From assembly GCF_023893635.1 (NCBI RefSeq), contig NZ_JAMWYK010000002.1, positions 1-64,000 of the forward strand: a stretch of 64,000 bases of DNA, read 5' to 3'. The notes beneath the pieces were generated by a model. That model was not told where the DNA came from. It searched no databases and worked only from the letters and a program-made list of their open reading frames with translations. Positions 56,901 to 63,932 of the stretch are shown here, piece by piece. The position numbers were made by a program, and so were the translations under genes. Numbering within the stretch: position 1 is the stretch's first letter; each line of letters starts with the position of its first letter. This DNA comes from Fructobacillus apis. Its GTDB lineage: Bacteria > Bacillota > Bacilli > Lactobacillales > Lactobacillaceae.

Positions 56901-58238
56901 CTGCTTCTTCATGTTTTTATCGATCAATACCCACTTGTTGCTAGCCCAAGTAAGCGTGTAACCGTAATCGGTAAAGTTTCCACCCTCTGTATCAGAGGCA
57001 CGAACAGAAGAAGCAACGATGGTACCGTCTGCTAAGGTACTATTCTTGTTAGTGTTCTTTGACAAGTCAAAGACAACTCCGTCTTCACCAGGGTTAACGA
57101 TGTTCATCTTTCCGCTTAACAGAGTCGAGGCTCCACTACCATCAGCCGAAATCCGAACTGTACCTTGATCAAGCACACTGAAGTTTCCAGTGTTCGTAAT
57201 CAGACCCGAAGCATAATCGTTTCCCAAGTTACGGGCAATCACGTTCAAAGAACCACCGTTGAAAATCTTAACGTTGGCCTTCGAAACGAACTGTTTGTTA
57301 TAGTCCGAACTTGAACCATCAGCCAGGATGTTAATTTGTCCACCGTTAACTTCAACGTTACCGTTGGCATAAATTCCATTGGCATTCTTAGCAGAAGTAG
57401 ACTTTTCGGGGATAATGTTCAGTTGCGCATCTGGCTGCAACTTCAGGTTTCCACTCTTAACGTAAATACCCCAGTTTGATCCATCAGCATAACTAGAACC
57501 ACCGTTTCCACGAGGAATCAAAGTCATCGAAGAACCCGTTCCCATGAGCAAGTTACCTTCCATATAAATTGGGGTAGCACCTGTCGAATTCTGGGTAGTC
57601 GAACCAAAGTAATTACTTCCAGCCAGCATGGTGAGATCCTTGATCTCCATGTTTTCCTGATTTCCACCGTCAGTTTTAGCGTTTGAGGAAAACGGAGTTG
57701 AGTAATTTGCGAGACTAAGTACGTTGACGTTACCTGCGAAGGCAATACTGGTGTTGGTTGAAGAAAGAAGTTGTGGACCAACGTAGTTCATGTTGGAGTA
57801 TGTCAACGTGGCTTGGCTAGACAAAGCAAACGGACCGTAGTAATCAGATCCACCAATCGTTTGGAAGTTCTGAACAATCAAGTTAGACTTCGTTGACTTT
57901 GGACTGAACTTCAATTGTCCACCGTGGAAGTCAATCATGTGATCTTGACCATCAATTGTCAGCTGATCAAGACCCGAAACGCTAGTATAAGTGTTACCAC
58001 CTGTATTAAACCCGGTGAAATCAATGTCAGTTGTCAACTTCACGTTTTTAACACTTGACGGAACAGTACCACCGCCCCTAATGTTTGCCTTACCATTTCC
58101 GTCAACGGCAGTAGTAAACTGAGCTTCATTCGAAACAAAGACCGTTCCCTGCTTAAACTGGTTGACAACATCGTTGTATCCAGCCAAATAAGCGTCAGAG
58201 TATTGTGAACCGCTCAAAAGGTTCATTGAACTGTTCAA
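50973..58238 (-). CDS. Giant repeat-rich surface protein 2, C-terminal fragment (LPATG-anchored)
   Basis: The longer part of a frameshifted gene: about 2420 codons, continuing the N-terminal fragment from 58257 on. It holds the beta-solenoid-like head (LTIDGQDHMIDFHG, LTMLAGSNYFGST, LNIIPEKSTS), a YTLTWASNKWVLIDK domain, about 18 repeats of 80 residues with DESLTP or DPSLDED cores, and a genuine sorting signal near the end: LPATGKED, a hydrophobic stretch (WAAALLALSAAGLMLFG) and RNKKNDEK. The apparent start, a TTG at 58238, has no ribosome site, so independent translation is unlikely. The paralogue (surface protein 1) reads through the same region without interruption, showing that the break is recent. 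Confidence 0.85.
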   Translation of the reverse strand: MNSSMNLLSGSQYSDAYLAGYNDVVNQFKQGTVFVSNEAQFTTAVDGNGKANIRGGGTVPSSVKNVKLTTDIDFTGFNTGGNTYTSVSGLDQLTIDGQDHMIDFHGGQLKFSPKSTKSNLIVQNFQTIGGSDYYGPFALSSQATLTYSNMNYVGPQLLSSTNTSIAFAGNVNVLSLANYSTPFSSNAKTDGGNQENMEIKDLTMLAGSNYFGSTTQNSTGATPIYMEGNLLMGTGSSMTLIPRGNGGSSYADGSNWGIYVKSGNLKLQPDAQLNIIPEKSTSAKNANGIYANGNVEVNGGQINILADGSSSDYNKQFVSKANVKIFNGGSLNVIARNLGNDYASGLITNTGNFSVLDQGTVRISADGSGASTLLSGKMNIVNPGEDGVVFDLSKNTNKNSTLADGTIVASSVRASDTEGGNFTDYGYTLTWASNKWVLIDKNMKKQNNDSVQNFMEIAAAAATKFTSPISITTDAQGQKHATGSLVVKNYKPGTGDKVYLQLATGSGTNFDGMTLADGTISSDSSVDDSKYYAVVDIPANYHGQALRYDLVLPAKYKNENVGIRAVYSVSSTNITKDVKNNVDTTNIQAIKADPDTSKKIDLKGDSYQIDTIDTSMVEKAKKDASNDIDQGADVNKNQDLYDNNPSYHDAYDSYKAGYHDAEKDGGQTPDPEVPAGTGNADAYANGYDDGYNKFVAEAIKKAKKEAHDAIKEALKQTDANIAGDSSLSDDKQKPQQTAKAGDQANRADVAIDNAQTLDDIKKALSAGVDNIKAEYKSHAAIDKALADTKAAIEADNSLSGDDKKTQVANAEADAKTANDNLDNAADKAAFDAAQTAGVQAIEAEHKPGNLAGDQAAAKAAIEKAKTETKDGLNKAQTDGVAGVEKSHVKGDLAGDQAAAKAAIEKAKTETKDGIKNDPSLDEDARNKQNAAADKAAEDAEKAIDNITNKDAIKNDPSLDEDARNKQNAAADKAAEDAEKAIDNTTNKDGIKNDPSLDEDARNKQNAAADKAAEDAEKAIDNITNKDAIKNDPSLDEDARNKQNAAADKAAEDAEKAIDNTTNKDDLNKAQTDGVTDVQNAHQPGDLAGGKTAAKAAIEKAKEQTKNDINNDPTLDQDARDKQNAAADKAATDAEKAVDDATNKTDLDKAQKSGVADVDNAHVKGDLAGDQAAAKAAIEKAKTETKDGIKNDSSLDEDARNKQNAAADKAAEDAEKAIDNTTNKDGLNKAQADGVADVEKSHVKGDLAGDQAAAKAAIEKAKTETKDGIKNDPSLDEDARNKQNAAADQAAEDAEKAIDNITNKDDLNKAQTDGVAGVEKSHVKGDLAGDQAAAKAAIEKAKTETKAKIDADPTLSTDDKQKQDAAANKAAEDAEKAIDNTTNKDDLNKAQTDGVADVEKSHVKGDLAGDQATAKAAIEKAKTETKAKIDADETLTPTQKSEQDAKVDTDAQAADANIDNATNKDDLNKATNNGVSAIHADHQSVDLSGKKNTAHEAVQKALDETKKAIDADESLTPDQKKDQKAAAEKAAETANTNIDNTKNQDDFNKAQGEGIKNVENAHKTIDMTGKKNTAHGVIDKALEDTTNLINGDESLTPTEKKAEVDAAKDAADKANAAIDNSKNQDDLDKAQTAGVKDVNNTHKSVNLDDDKDKAYVAIQKALDETKKAIENDDSLTPTEKSGQISEAEGEATKANKAIKDAKNHDELNTAQTDGVKDVENTHKTVDLSGKKKTAHGVIAKVLEETKKAIEADESLTPTQKSDETAAAEKAATNDDDAIEAAKNHDQLDAAQSNGAKNIEAEHKSIDLTGDKAAAKQALKDALDETNKAIVNDETLTPTQRDKQKENAQTEYDNAIKAVDNAKNQDDLSTVKTAGVTDIKKQHQSVDLSGDKQSAHDDVKKALDEAKKAIEDDESLTPDQKKAETAEAEKAAAKANTDIDNSKNQDDLNKAQSEGTKATADTHKSVDLSGDKQSAHDDVKKALDEAKKAIEDDESLTPDQKKAEKEAADKAADKANKDIDDSKNQDDLNKAQSEGTKATADTHQSVDLSGDKKAAHDAVKDALDKAKTDIDNDESLTPDQKKAEKEAADKAADKANKDIDDSKNQDDLNKAQSEGAKATSDTHQSIDLSGDKQAAHDDVKKALDKAKKAIEADESLTPKQKADQTAAAEKAADKANADIDNSKNQDDLKKSESEGVKTAENTHKAVDLTTDKQGAYDAVKKALADTKKAIAADESLTPKQKEAQTADAEKAAEKANADITAAKNQDDLDKAQTEGVKAIEDAHQPADLSGDKKAAHEAIQDALNRVKAEIDADTTLTDAEKADQKAAAELAAEQAIKMVDAAKNADDLKLAIASGIKSIEDAHKLHNGVAVTETATAVDGKRKNIELPATGKEDVQSPWAAALLALSAAGLMLFGRNKKNDEK
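51150..55990 (-). repeat. 240-bp tandem repeats encoding the adhesin stalk
   Basis: About 18 units of 80 codons; similar blocks recur at exactly 240-bp steps (for example the starts of lines 52261 and 52501). The distal half uses DESLTP units; the proximal half (about 54000-55690) uses DPSLDED units, which are far more alike and look recently amplified. Confidence 0.9.
55040..55505 (-). repeat. Four near-identical copies of a 114-bp (38-codon) module
   Basis: Copies begin near 55042, 55156, 55270 and 55384; the last three starts are each 114 bp apart and the final boundary is at about 55498. Adjacent copies differ at very few bases and alternate Ile/Thr at one codon. A unit lacking the module entirely is at 55567-55692 (126 bp = 240 - 114). 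All junctions share GCCATCCTTG or a one-base variant. Confidence 0.85.
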
Positions 58239-59308
58239 AGTCTTGTCATTCTTAAACTGAGGGCCATGGCTGCCTGTGCACCCTTGTAGGCCTGTGAGTA
58301 AGAATCGTTGACATCGTCCGAAAGTTTCAAAATAGCGTTTGAACCAGCCGTGTTGTAACCGTTAAAACGACCACTTTCGGCATCTGCAGCACCCTGCTTT
58401 GCCATGTAGGCGTCAAAGATTCCTTTGTTTTCGTCCGTTTGATTCGTCGACTTATTCAAGTCACTAGAATTCAAAGCCCCCTTACCAGCAGGCTTGTGAA
58501 CCGAAACGTTCGTCGTTGAGTTCAGCTTATCCTTCAGTGCTTGTTCGTAAGCGTCGACTTCCTTCTTTGATTGCTCAACGTTTGTTGGATCAGAAGCCTT
58601 GAAAGCAGTGTAGTCTTCCTTGCTCGTTCCATAGCCAGCAACCTTGGCGTCGTATTCGGCCTTGAAGTTAGCCAAAACGTTCCAATAAGCCTTGTAGTTG
58701 TCGCTCATGTCGCTGGTCAATTCCTTACCAGACATGAAGTCAGCAGTCACTTCGTCGATCAAAGCCTGCTTTTCGGCAGCAGTCATTTCAGTCGTTGATT
58801 GAGAATCATCCCCATCACGCAAAGAAAGACCTTCGTTTTGGGCAGACTTATCCCCTGAGTTTTCTGATTCAGAAGTTTGATTTTGAGCTGCAGTGATTTG
58901 TTCTGTCTGCGTTTGGACAGACTGGTCCCCTTGGTTTTGGGATTCAGTCTTTTGATCTTGGGCTGCAGTGTTTTGTGCTGCCTGCGTTTGGGCAGTCTGA
59001 GCCTGTTCAGTAGACTGTGTTGCTGAAGTTTGGTTCTGGTTTACTGTTTCAGTCGTTTGCTTTGACTTATCCCCATCACCGTTGCCAGAGGCGGCAGCAA
59101 TGCTGGCACTACCGCTGTCAGATTCTTCAGACTTGTTGTCTTGAGTGTGCTTTTGGTTGGTTGTATCATCGGCCGAAACGTGAACAGATGACACGGCACC
59201 AGCCCCCATGAAGGCGAACAAAGAGACAGAAGCAACAACCCATTGCTTCTTCACTTTTTTCATCATCTTGCGTTCGCCAACTTTATGGCTGTTTAAATTG
59301 TGGTACAT
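58235..59308 (-). CDS. Giant surface protein 2, N-terminal fragment
   Basis: A 357-residue fragment: variant KxYKxGKxW-type signal peptide (HKVGERKMMKKVKKQWVVAS) with probable cleavage near VSA-DD, a Ser/Thr/Gln/Asn-rich low-complexity segment (about 50-160), and an alpha-rich region homologous to surface protein 1. It ends in LSLRMTRL, which is out of frame; the paralogue reads AAMAAQW...NDKDL at the same place. Restoring one base at about 58260-58261 joins it to the downstream frame (AAMAxQFKNDKTL), giving a protein of about 2778 residues. The ATG at 59308 has GAGGTG upstream. Confidence 0.85.
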   Translation of the reverse strand: MYHNLNSHKVGERKMMKKVKKQWVVASVSLFAFMGAGAVSSVHVSADDTTNQKHTQDNKSEESDSGSASIAAASGNGDGDKSKQTTETVNQNQTSATQSTEQAQTAQTQAAQNTAAQDQKTESQNQGDQSVQTQTEQITAAQNQTSESENSGDKSAQNEGLSLRDGDDSQSTTEMTAAEKQALIDEVTADFMSGKELTSDMSDNYKAYWNVLANFKAEYDAKVAGYGTSKEDYTAFKASDPTNVEQSKKEVDAYEQALKDKLNSTTNVSVHKPAGKGALNSSDLNKSTNQTDENKGIFDAYMAKQGAADAESGRFNGYNTAGSNAILKLSDDVNDSYSQAYKGAQAAMALSLRMTRL

Positions 59309-59430
59309 AAGCACCTCGTGTATTTTTGATAATTACGTTACTGCTACATGATAACACCATTTTTGAATTATAATAGTAACAATATTGAAATATTTGTCCT
59401 AATTTTTAAAATTCATTTGGTGTACTTTAG

Positions 59431-59460
59431 AAAAAAATACGTTCCATTAAAAATGGAACG
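59431..59460 (-). terminator. Second terminator-like hairpin upstream of surface protein 2
   Basis: A 9-bp stem (59440-59448 with 59452-59460) followed by A/T and seven T on the minus strand. A neighbouring 8-bp hairpin lies at 59466-59485. Together with 59551-59587 these insulate the adhesin from read-through. Confidence 0.65.
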
Positions 59461-59550
59461 CAACGAATGCCTATTCTTAGGCATTTCTTAATTCAGCTTG
59501 TTTTTTTTAAAAAATTCGATATTTTTTCATCCTGATTAGAGTCATTAAAA

Positions 59551-59587
59551 ACAAAAAGCACTTTCGCATTTTTTTGCGAAAGTGCTT
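59551..59587 (-). terminator. Terminator of the glnP-glnQ-glnP operon
   Basis: A perfect 13-bp stem (59556-59568 with 59575-59587) with a T6 loop and a minus-strand U tract. Confidence 0.85.
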
Positions 59588-59606
59588 GTCTTTTTATTTG
59601 TATCGA

Positions 59607-61052
59607 TTAAGAAATCTTTTTCTTCAACCAGTTTGAGAACCATGACAAGAGCGTGATGACGATCAAGTAAATCACAGCGATGATTGCCCATACGCGGAAA
59701 CCTTGTGAGTTTCGCGCAACAATCAACGTACCCGTTTGTGTCAGTTCCAAGATACCGATTGCTGACAAGATTGACGTATCCTTCAGCGTGATGATGAACT
59801 GGTTAACAAAGGATGGCACCGTAATCTTCAATCCCTGAGGGACGATGACTTTCCAAGTTGCTTGACGGTGAGTCAAACCAAGGGAACGGGCCGCTTCCAT
59901 CTGGCCAGGATCAACGGCTTCGAATCCACCGCGGACAAAGGCACCCGTGTAGGCCCCTTCGTTCAGAATCAATGTCAAGATACCAGCAGTGAAGGCTGGA
60001 ATCTTCATTCCAAGAACACCAGGCAATCCGATGTAGATGAAGAAGGCCAACACCATTAATGGCAATCCACGGAAGATGTAAATGATGGTCGTGGAAATTC
60101 CACGAATCAACTTGGATTGGGAAATTCCCATCACACCCAAAATCAATCCGAAGAGTGAGGCCAAGACGATTCCGGCAACCGTCAATTCAGTCGTTTGCCA
60201 CAACCCTGACATGAAGGCTTTTGAGTTGGACTTCAAGATACCAAAGGTCGTCTTGTTGTCAGAAGCGTTTCCAACAAAGGTCTTTTGACTTGAGTTCAAG
60301 TACTTGTTGATGATCTTGTCGTAAGAACCATCTTTCTTCATCTCATCCAATGTCGTGTTGAATTGCTCCAACAACTGAGCGTTTTGGCCCTTCTTAACGA
60401 AGAAACCAACGCCACCGGCGCGACCTAGGTTGTCGGCGTTTCGAACCTGCAATTTCACACCGTTTTTAATGGCGTATTGAATAACTGGGTAGTCTTCGAA
60501 AGTGGCGGCAGTGTTGCCGTTCACGACGTCGTTGTACATCGTGTCCGTGTCGTTAAAGTATTTAATCTTGAATCCGTATTGATCCTTCAGGGAAGCCCCG
60601 TAGGCCGCAGCGGCAGTTCCAGTTTTCAAGGCAACCGTCTTCCCCTTCAAGTCGTCGAGTGACTTGATAGAAGAGTTAGGTTTTGTAATCCAGGCAACCC
60701 CGGATTGATAGTAAGGATTTGAAACGTCGTAAACTTCCTTACGAGAGTCATTAATCATCATTCCGGCGATGATACCGTCAGCTTGACCATTCGCTACCAT
60801 CTGAGCGGCAGCGTTGAAGGACATTGGCTTCAACGTATAATCGAAATTATTTCGCTTGGCCACTTCCTTCAAGATGTCCATATCGATTCCAACGTACTGA
60901 TTATTCTTATCTTGAAAGTCGAACGGAGCATACGTTGCATCCGTTGAAATCACGTAGTTGGGTTTTGCTGCGTCAGCTTTTGTTCCGAATGCAAGCAGTG
61001 CAAACAAAACAGCCAAAGCAGCCCAAATCGGTTTGAGCCGTTTGATGACCAT
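59607..61052 (-). CDS. Amino-acid ABC transporter, fused substrate-binding and permease protein (GlnP-like, second copy)
   Basis: A 481-residue fusion: signal peptide/anchor (about 1-28), a type-3-like periplasmic-binding domain (about 32-265; [27 protein letters not shown]), then a permease domain (about 275-481) with the EAA-loop motif [27 protein letters not shown]. This is the SBP-TMD architecture of Lactococcus GlnP. Likely glutamine/glutamate or another polar amino acid. It follows the ATPase gene by 39 bp. Confidence 0.9.
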   Translation of the reverse strand: MVIKRLKPIWAALAVLFALLAFGTKADAAKPNYVISTDATYAPFDFQDKNNQYVGIDMDILKEVAKRNNFDYTLKPMSFNAAAQMVANGQADGIIAGMMINDSRKEVYDVSNPYYQSGVAWITKPNSSIKSLDDLKGKTVALKTGTAAAAYGASLKDQYGFKIKYFNDTDTMYNDVVNGNTAATFEDYPVIQYAIKNGVKLQVRNADNLGRAGGVGFFVKKGQNAQLLEQFNTTLDEMKKDGSYDKIINKYLNSSQKTFVGNASDNKTTFGILKSNSKAFMSGLWQTTELTVAGIVLASLFGLILGVMGISQSKLIRGISTTIIYIFRGLPLMVLAFFIYIGLPGVLGMKIPAFTAGILTLILNEGAYTGAFVRGGFEAVDPGQMEAARSLGLTHRQATWKVIVPQGLKITVPSFVNQFIITLKDTSILSAIGILELTQTGTLIVARNSQGFRVWAIIAVIYLIVITLLSWFSNWLKKKIS

Positions 61053-61091
61053 TAGTTAATTCCTCTCAGTTTAGTTATTTTTTGATTTGCC

Positions 61092-61841
61092 TTAGGCTTG
61101 CATGACCTTTGATAAGAAGGTTTGCAAACGAGCGTTCTTTGGTGCGCTAAAGATTTGTTCTGGCGTACCAGATTCCTGAATCTTTCCAGATTCGAAGAAG
61201 ACAACGCGGTCAGCAACTTGCTTGGCAAAACCCATTTCGTGGGTCACGATAATCATCGTCATACCAAGCTTTGCCAAGTGCTTCATCACGTCCAAGACAT
61301 CCCCAACCACTTCGGGATCCAAAGCTGACGTTGGTTCGTCAAAGAGCATGATGTCAGGATCCATTGCCAAGGCGCGAGCGATGGCAATCCGTTGCTTTTG
61401 TCCACCGGACAAAGAGTTAACGGAAACGTTTGCCTTATCGGGCAAACCAACTGTATCCAACAATTCCATTGCCTTCTTTTCGGCTTCTTCCTTGGTCATC
61501 TTTCCCAATTGAACGGGTGCCAAGGTAATGTTTTCCAAAACCGTGTAATTATTGAAGAGGTTGAAATTCTGGAAAACCATTCCGATGTTTTCGCGAACCT
61601 TATTGATGTTAGTCTTTGGATCGGAAATATCGTATCCGTCTACTTCAATCAAGCCAGAATTTGGCTTTTCCAATTGATTTAACATTCGCAAGAACGTCGA
61701 CTTACCAGAACCTGAAGGGCCAATCATTACGACCACTTCGTTGTCCATGACGTCCAGGGAAATATCGCGTAAGACATGGTTGTCACCATATGACTTGTTG
61801 ACCTTGTCAACGTGTACTTTCACTTGTTTCTCTTCACTCAT
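61092..61841 (-). CDS. glnQ: Amino-acid ABC transporter ATPase (GlnQ-like)
   Basis: A 249-residue ATPase with Walker [10 protein letters not shown], the [15 protein letters not shown] signature and Walker [13 protein letters not shown], of the polar amino-acid uptake group. It overlaps the stop of the first GlnP-like gene by 4 bp and precedes the second, so it probably serves both. Confidence 0.93.
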   Translation of the reverse strand: MSEEKQVKVHVDKVNKSYGDNHVLRDISLDVMDNEVVVMIGPSGSGKSTFLRMLNQLEKPNSGLIEVDGYDISDPKTNINKVRENIGMVFQNFNLFNNYTVLENITLAPVQLGKMTKEEAEKKAMELLDTVGLPDKANVSVNSLSGGQKQRIAIARALAMDPDIMLFDEPTSALDPEVVGDVLDVMKHLAKLGMTMIIVTHEMGFAKQVADRVVFFESGKIQESGTPEQIFSAPKNARLQTFLSKVMQA

Positions 61842-63286
61842 GCGTTTGTCCTTTTTTCAACCCAGTTACTAAGCAGAGTCAGTAACGTTATTACTACTAA
61901 GTATATCATAGCCACGATAGCCCAGACACGGAAACCTTGGGAATTTCGGGTCACAATCAGCGTTCCCGTCTGTGTTAATTCAAGGATTCCGATGGCTGAC
62001 AACAGTGACGTGTCCTTCAAGGTGATGATGAACTGGTTGATGAAGCTTGGCACCATCAACTTCAATCCTTGCGGAATGATGACGCGGCGCATGGCCTGTG
62101 CGTGGGAAAGGCCTAATGAGCGAGCTGCTTCCATCTGACCGGAATCCACCGAATTGAATCCCCCGCGGACGAAAGCACCCGTATAGGCTCCTTCGTTCAA
62201 GACCAAGGTCAAAATCCCAGCCGTCCAGGCAGAAATCTTAATTCCAGTTAAGGCTGGGAATCCAATGTACAAGAAGAAGGCCAGTACCAGCATTGGCATT
62301 CCACGGAAGGTGTAAACAACCGTTGTGGACAAGCCGCGAACAAAGCGGTTCTTTGAAACCCCCATCACACCGAGGAGCATTCCCCAGAGCGATGCCAAGA
62401 CGATTCCAACAACCGTTAAGTAGGCTGTTTGACTCAATCCTGACAAGAAGGTTTTCTTGTTTGATGTCAAGATGCCCCAAACGGTCTTGTTGTCCTTAGC
62501 AGACCCTGTAAAAGTCTCGGCCTTGGCGGACAAATACTTGTTTACGACCTTATCGTAAGTCCCGTTCTTTTTGATGATTGCAAGACCCTTATTGAAGTCC
62601 GAGAGGAGCTGTTGGTTGCTTCCCTTCTTGACGGCAAAACCAAGGTAACCGGCATCAAATGGGTCTTGGGCGTTTTGAACGCGCAAATCCGTACCGTTTT
62701 TAATCGTATATTGCAAGACGGGCAAGTCCGCGAAGGTTGCGTCGGAGTTCCCATTAATCACATCGCGGTAAACCGTGTCAGAATCGGAGAAGTAAGAAAT
62801 CTTGAATCCGTATTGGTCCTTGATCTTTTCAGCGTATTCCGCCCCGGCCGTTCCGGTCTTCAGCGCAACAACCTTGCCCTTCAAATCATCCAGGGACTTG
62901 ATGTTGCTCTTCTTAGCCGTTGCCCAAGCGATTCCAGTTTTGTAGTAGGCGTCCGAGAAGTCGTAAACCTTCTTACGCTCATCCGTAATCGTTGTTCCGG
63001 CAATCACCCCATCGGCCTGTGATGAGGCAACCGACTGCATCGCCGCGTTAAAGGTCATCGGCTTCACATTGTAGGTGAAGCCAGACGCCTTCGCAATTTC
63101 CTTCAGCAAATCCTGATCAATCCCAACGTACTTGTTGTCCTTGTCCTGGAAATCAAAAGGTGCGTATGTGGCATCCGCCGTAATGGTGTAGTCCGGCTTG
63201 CTAGCGTCGGCCGTTGGATGAAAGAACCCAAAAGCCAAAACGGCAGAAACCGTAGCCAAAATGGCTGTTAATATCCCTTTTTTCAT
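61838..63286 (-). CDS. Amino-acid ABC transporter, fused substrate-binding and permease protein (GlnP-like, first copy)
   Basis: A 482-residue paralogue of the 59607-61052 product, with the same order: signal peptide, binding domain ([27 protein letters not shown]), permease with [28 protein letters not shown] use ATG 63286, which has AAGGAG 6 nt upstream; that ribosome site lies within a longer frame from 63340. The two copies are similar throughout but differ in ligand-pocket stretches, so they may differ in specificity. Confidence 0.9.
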   Translation of the reverse strand: MKKGILTAILATVSAVLAFGFFHPTADASKPDYTITADATYAPFDFQDKDNKYVGIDQDLLKEIAKASGFTYNVKPMTFNAAMQSVASSQADGVIAGTTITDERKKVYDFSDAYYKTGIAWATAKKSNIKSLDDLKGKVVALKTGTAGAEYAEKIKDQYGFKISYFSDSDTVYRDVINGNSDATFADLPVLQYTIKNGTDLRVQNAQDPFDAGYLGFAVKKGSNQQLLSDFNKGLAIIKKNGTYDKVVNKYLSAKAETFTGSAKDNKTVWGILTSNKKTFLSGLSQTAYLTVVGIVLASLWGMLLGVMGVSKNRFVRGLSTTVVYTFRGMPMLVLAFFLYIGFPALTGIKISAWTAGILTLVLNEGAYTGAFVRGGFNSVDSGQMEAARSLGLSHAQAMRRVIIPQGLKLMVPSFINQFIITLKDTSLLSAIGILELTQTGTLIVTRNSQGFRVWAIVAMIYLVVITLLTLLSNWVEKRTNA

Positions 63287-63357
63287 GCGTAACTCCTTCA
63301 TGGTATCTGCTATTAGTCTAGCAACCACGTGCAGGCCCAAAAGAAATTACGTCAGCT

Positions 63358-63386
63358 ATTCTAACATTTATCTAATAAGTGGTCTA
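63358..63386 (-). promoter_or_regulatory. Promoter of the glnP-glnQ-glnP operon
   Basis: Minus-strand TAGACC (63381-63386), a 17-bp spacer, and TAGAAT (63358-63363), about 72 nt upstream of the start codon. Confidence 0.5.
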
Positions 63387-63513
63387 GTCCTTTACCAGAC
63401 TGGAGTGAGGATAAATTAAAAGATGATTAGCAAATCGTTTTCGATGGTCGTCTTTGACTTTTGAAGGAGGTAAAGAGTGTATTTTTTAGAATTGGTCTAC
63501 TTTGATAGGAAAT

Positions 63514-63538
63514 AAAAAAGCCTGCTCATAAAAGCGGC
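63514..63538 (-). terminator. Minus-strand terminator upstream of the toxin-like gene
   Basis: GCC-GCT paired with AGC-GGC with one bulged T (63520-63538), followed on the minus strand by six T. Its TAAAAAAGCCT edge recurs at the ends of both small RNA genes to the right, so it may be a relic of a third copy. Confidence 0.5.
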
Positions 63539-63560
63539 CATTTTGCGTATTAATCCTTGA

Positions 63561-63598
63561 GGTGTTAGAAACACGACACCGGAAAGGAGGATACTCCT
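63561..63598 (+). promoter_or_regulatory. Structured leader and ribosome-site hairpin of the toxin-like gene
   Basis: A 5' stem GGTGT/ACACC (63561-63565 with 63576-63580) is followed by AGGAG-GATA-CTCCT (63585-63598), a perfect 5-bp hairpin that hides the Shine-Dalgarno AGGAGG and ends directly at the GTG start codon. A weak -10 (TATTAA, 63548-63553) would start the mRNA near 63560. Confidence 0.65.
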
Positions 63599-63712
63599 GT
63601 GATTTTAAATCTTTTCATTTTTGTTGTTCTGATTCTGTTTGAAGTTTTCAAGCAAGTCGTCATCCGCTTGATTTCGAACCGAATCGAACAATGGCTACAC
63701 CGTAAAAAGTGA
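63599..63712 (+). CDS. Fst/Ldr-like type I toxin candidate, 37-residue membrane peptide
   Basis: GTG start at 63599 immediately after AGGAGG. The peptide begins MILNLFIFVVLILFEVF, a hydrophobic segment, and ends NRIEQWLHRKK, the charged W-L-x-R-K tail seen in Fst/par-type type I toxins of Lactobacillales. Such peptides insert into the membrane and harm the cell when made in excess. The usual Pro in the hydrophobic segment is absent. A terminator follows at once (63721-63750). Two minus-strand RNA genes next to it carry complementary sequences. The gene is shorter than normal annotation cut-offs. Family assignment is from pattern and context; no homology search was made. Confidence 0.7.
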   Translation: MILNLFIFVVLILFEVFKQVVIRLISNRIEQWLHRKK

Positions 63713-63720
63713 TAGCCGAG

Positions 63721-63750
63721 GCACCCCATTGGCAGATGGGGTGTCTTTTT
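63721..63750 (+). terminator. Terminator of the toxin mRNA
   Basis: A perfect 9-bp stem (63721-63729 with 63736-63744) with loop TGGCAG, then C and five T. The loop is the exact complement of the loops of the two neighbouring small RNAs. Confidence 0.85.
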
Positions 63751-63755
63751 GTATT

Positions 63756-63815
63756 AAAAAAGCCTTTTGCTGGCAGGCAATAGACTTTTTTACATTTTGA
63801 TATTAAATCTTTTCA
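63756..63815 (-). ncRNA. Candidate antitoxin RNA, copy 1
   Basis: About 60 nt, minus strand. -10 TATAAT at 63821-63826 predicts a start at 63814-63815. The first 17 nt (799-815 on the plus strand) are complementary to toxin positions 63601-63617 with one mismatch. The terminator stem pairs CTATTGC with GCAAAAG around a CTGCCA loop, then six T. Expression is not shown by sequence alone. Confidence 0.6.
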
Positions 63816-63820
63816 CCAAG

Positions 63821-63826
63821 ATTATA
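63821..63826 (-). promoter_or_regulatory. -10 of small RNA copy 1
   Basis: Minus-strand TATAAT preceded by GTGT; the equivalent of copy 2 is TATCAT at 63938-63943. The -35 regions are weak. Confidence 0.5.
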
Positions 63827-63865
63827 ACACCACCCACTCGAAAAAGGCAGCTGTATTTTTGTAAA

Positions 63866-63932
63866 TAAAAAAGCCTATCACTGGCAGGTGATAGACTTTT
63901 TTTATATTGAATTTGAATCCTTAAAATCTTCA
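63866..63932 (-). ncRNA. Candidate antitoxin RNA, copy 2 (diverged duplicate)
   Basis: A tandem duplicate of copy 1 about 113 bp away: -10 TATCAT (63938-63943), a body with a similar but altered 5' element (TTAAAATCTTCA on the plus strand), a perfect 7-bp terminator stem (63875-63881 with 63888-63894) with the same CTGCCA loop, then six or seven T. Confidence 0.5.

Larger units (their letters stand above)
59309..59606. other. 298-bp intergenic region between surface protein 2 and the glnP operon
   Basis: AT-rich. It holds the glnP-operon terminator (59551-59587), a second hairpin (59466-59485), a third hairpin with a T7 (59431-59460), and presumably the surface protein 2 promoter. A TATAAT lies on the minus strand around 59365-59372, without a clear -35. 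No coding sequence is seen. Confidence 0.5.
63287..63598. other. 312-bp region without a clear protein gene
   Basis: Contains the glnP promoter (63358-63386), a GGAGG followed by a tiny 12-codon frame starting GTG (about 63477-63515, MYFLELVYFDRK), a minus-strand terminator (63514-63538), and the leader of the toxin-like gene. No larger coding region is seen. Confidence 0.5.

Noticed and set aside
58238-58250. Independent start of the long adhesin 2 frame at a TTG
   Set aside because: There is no Shine-Dalgarno sequence, no signal peptide, and homology to the paralogue continues upstream across the frameshift.
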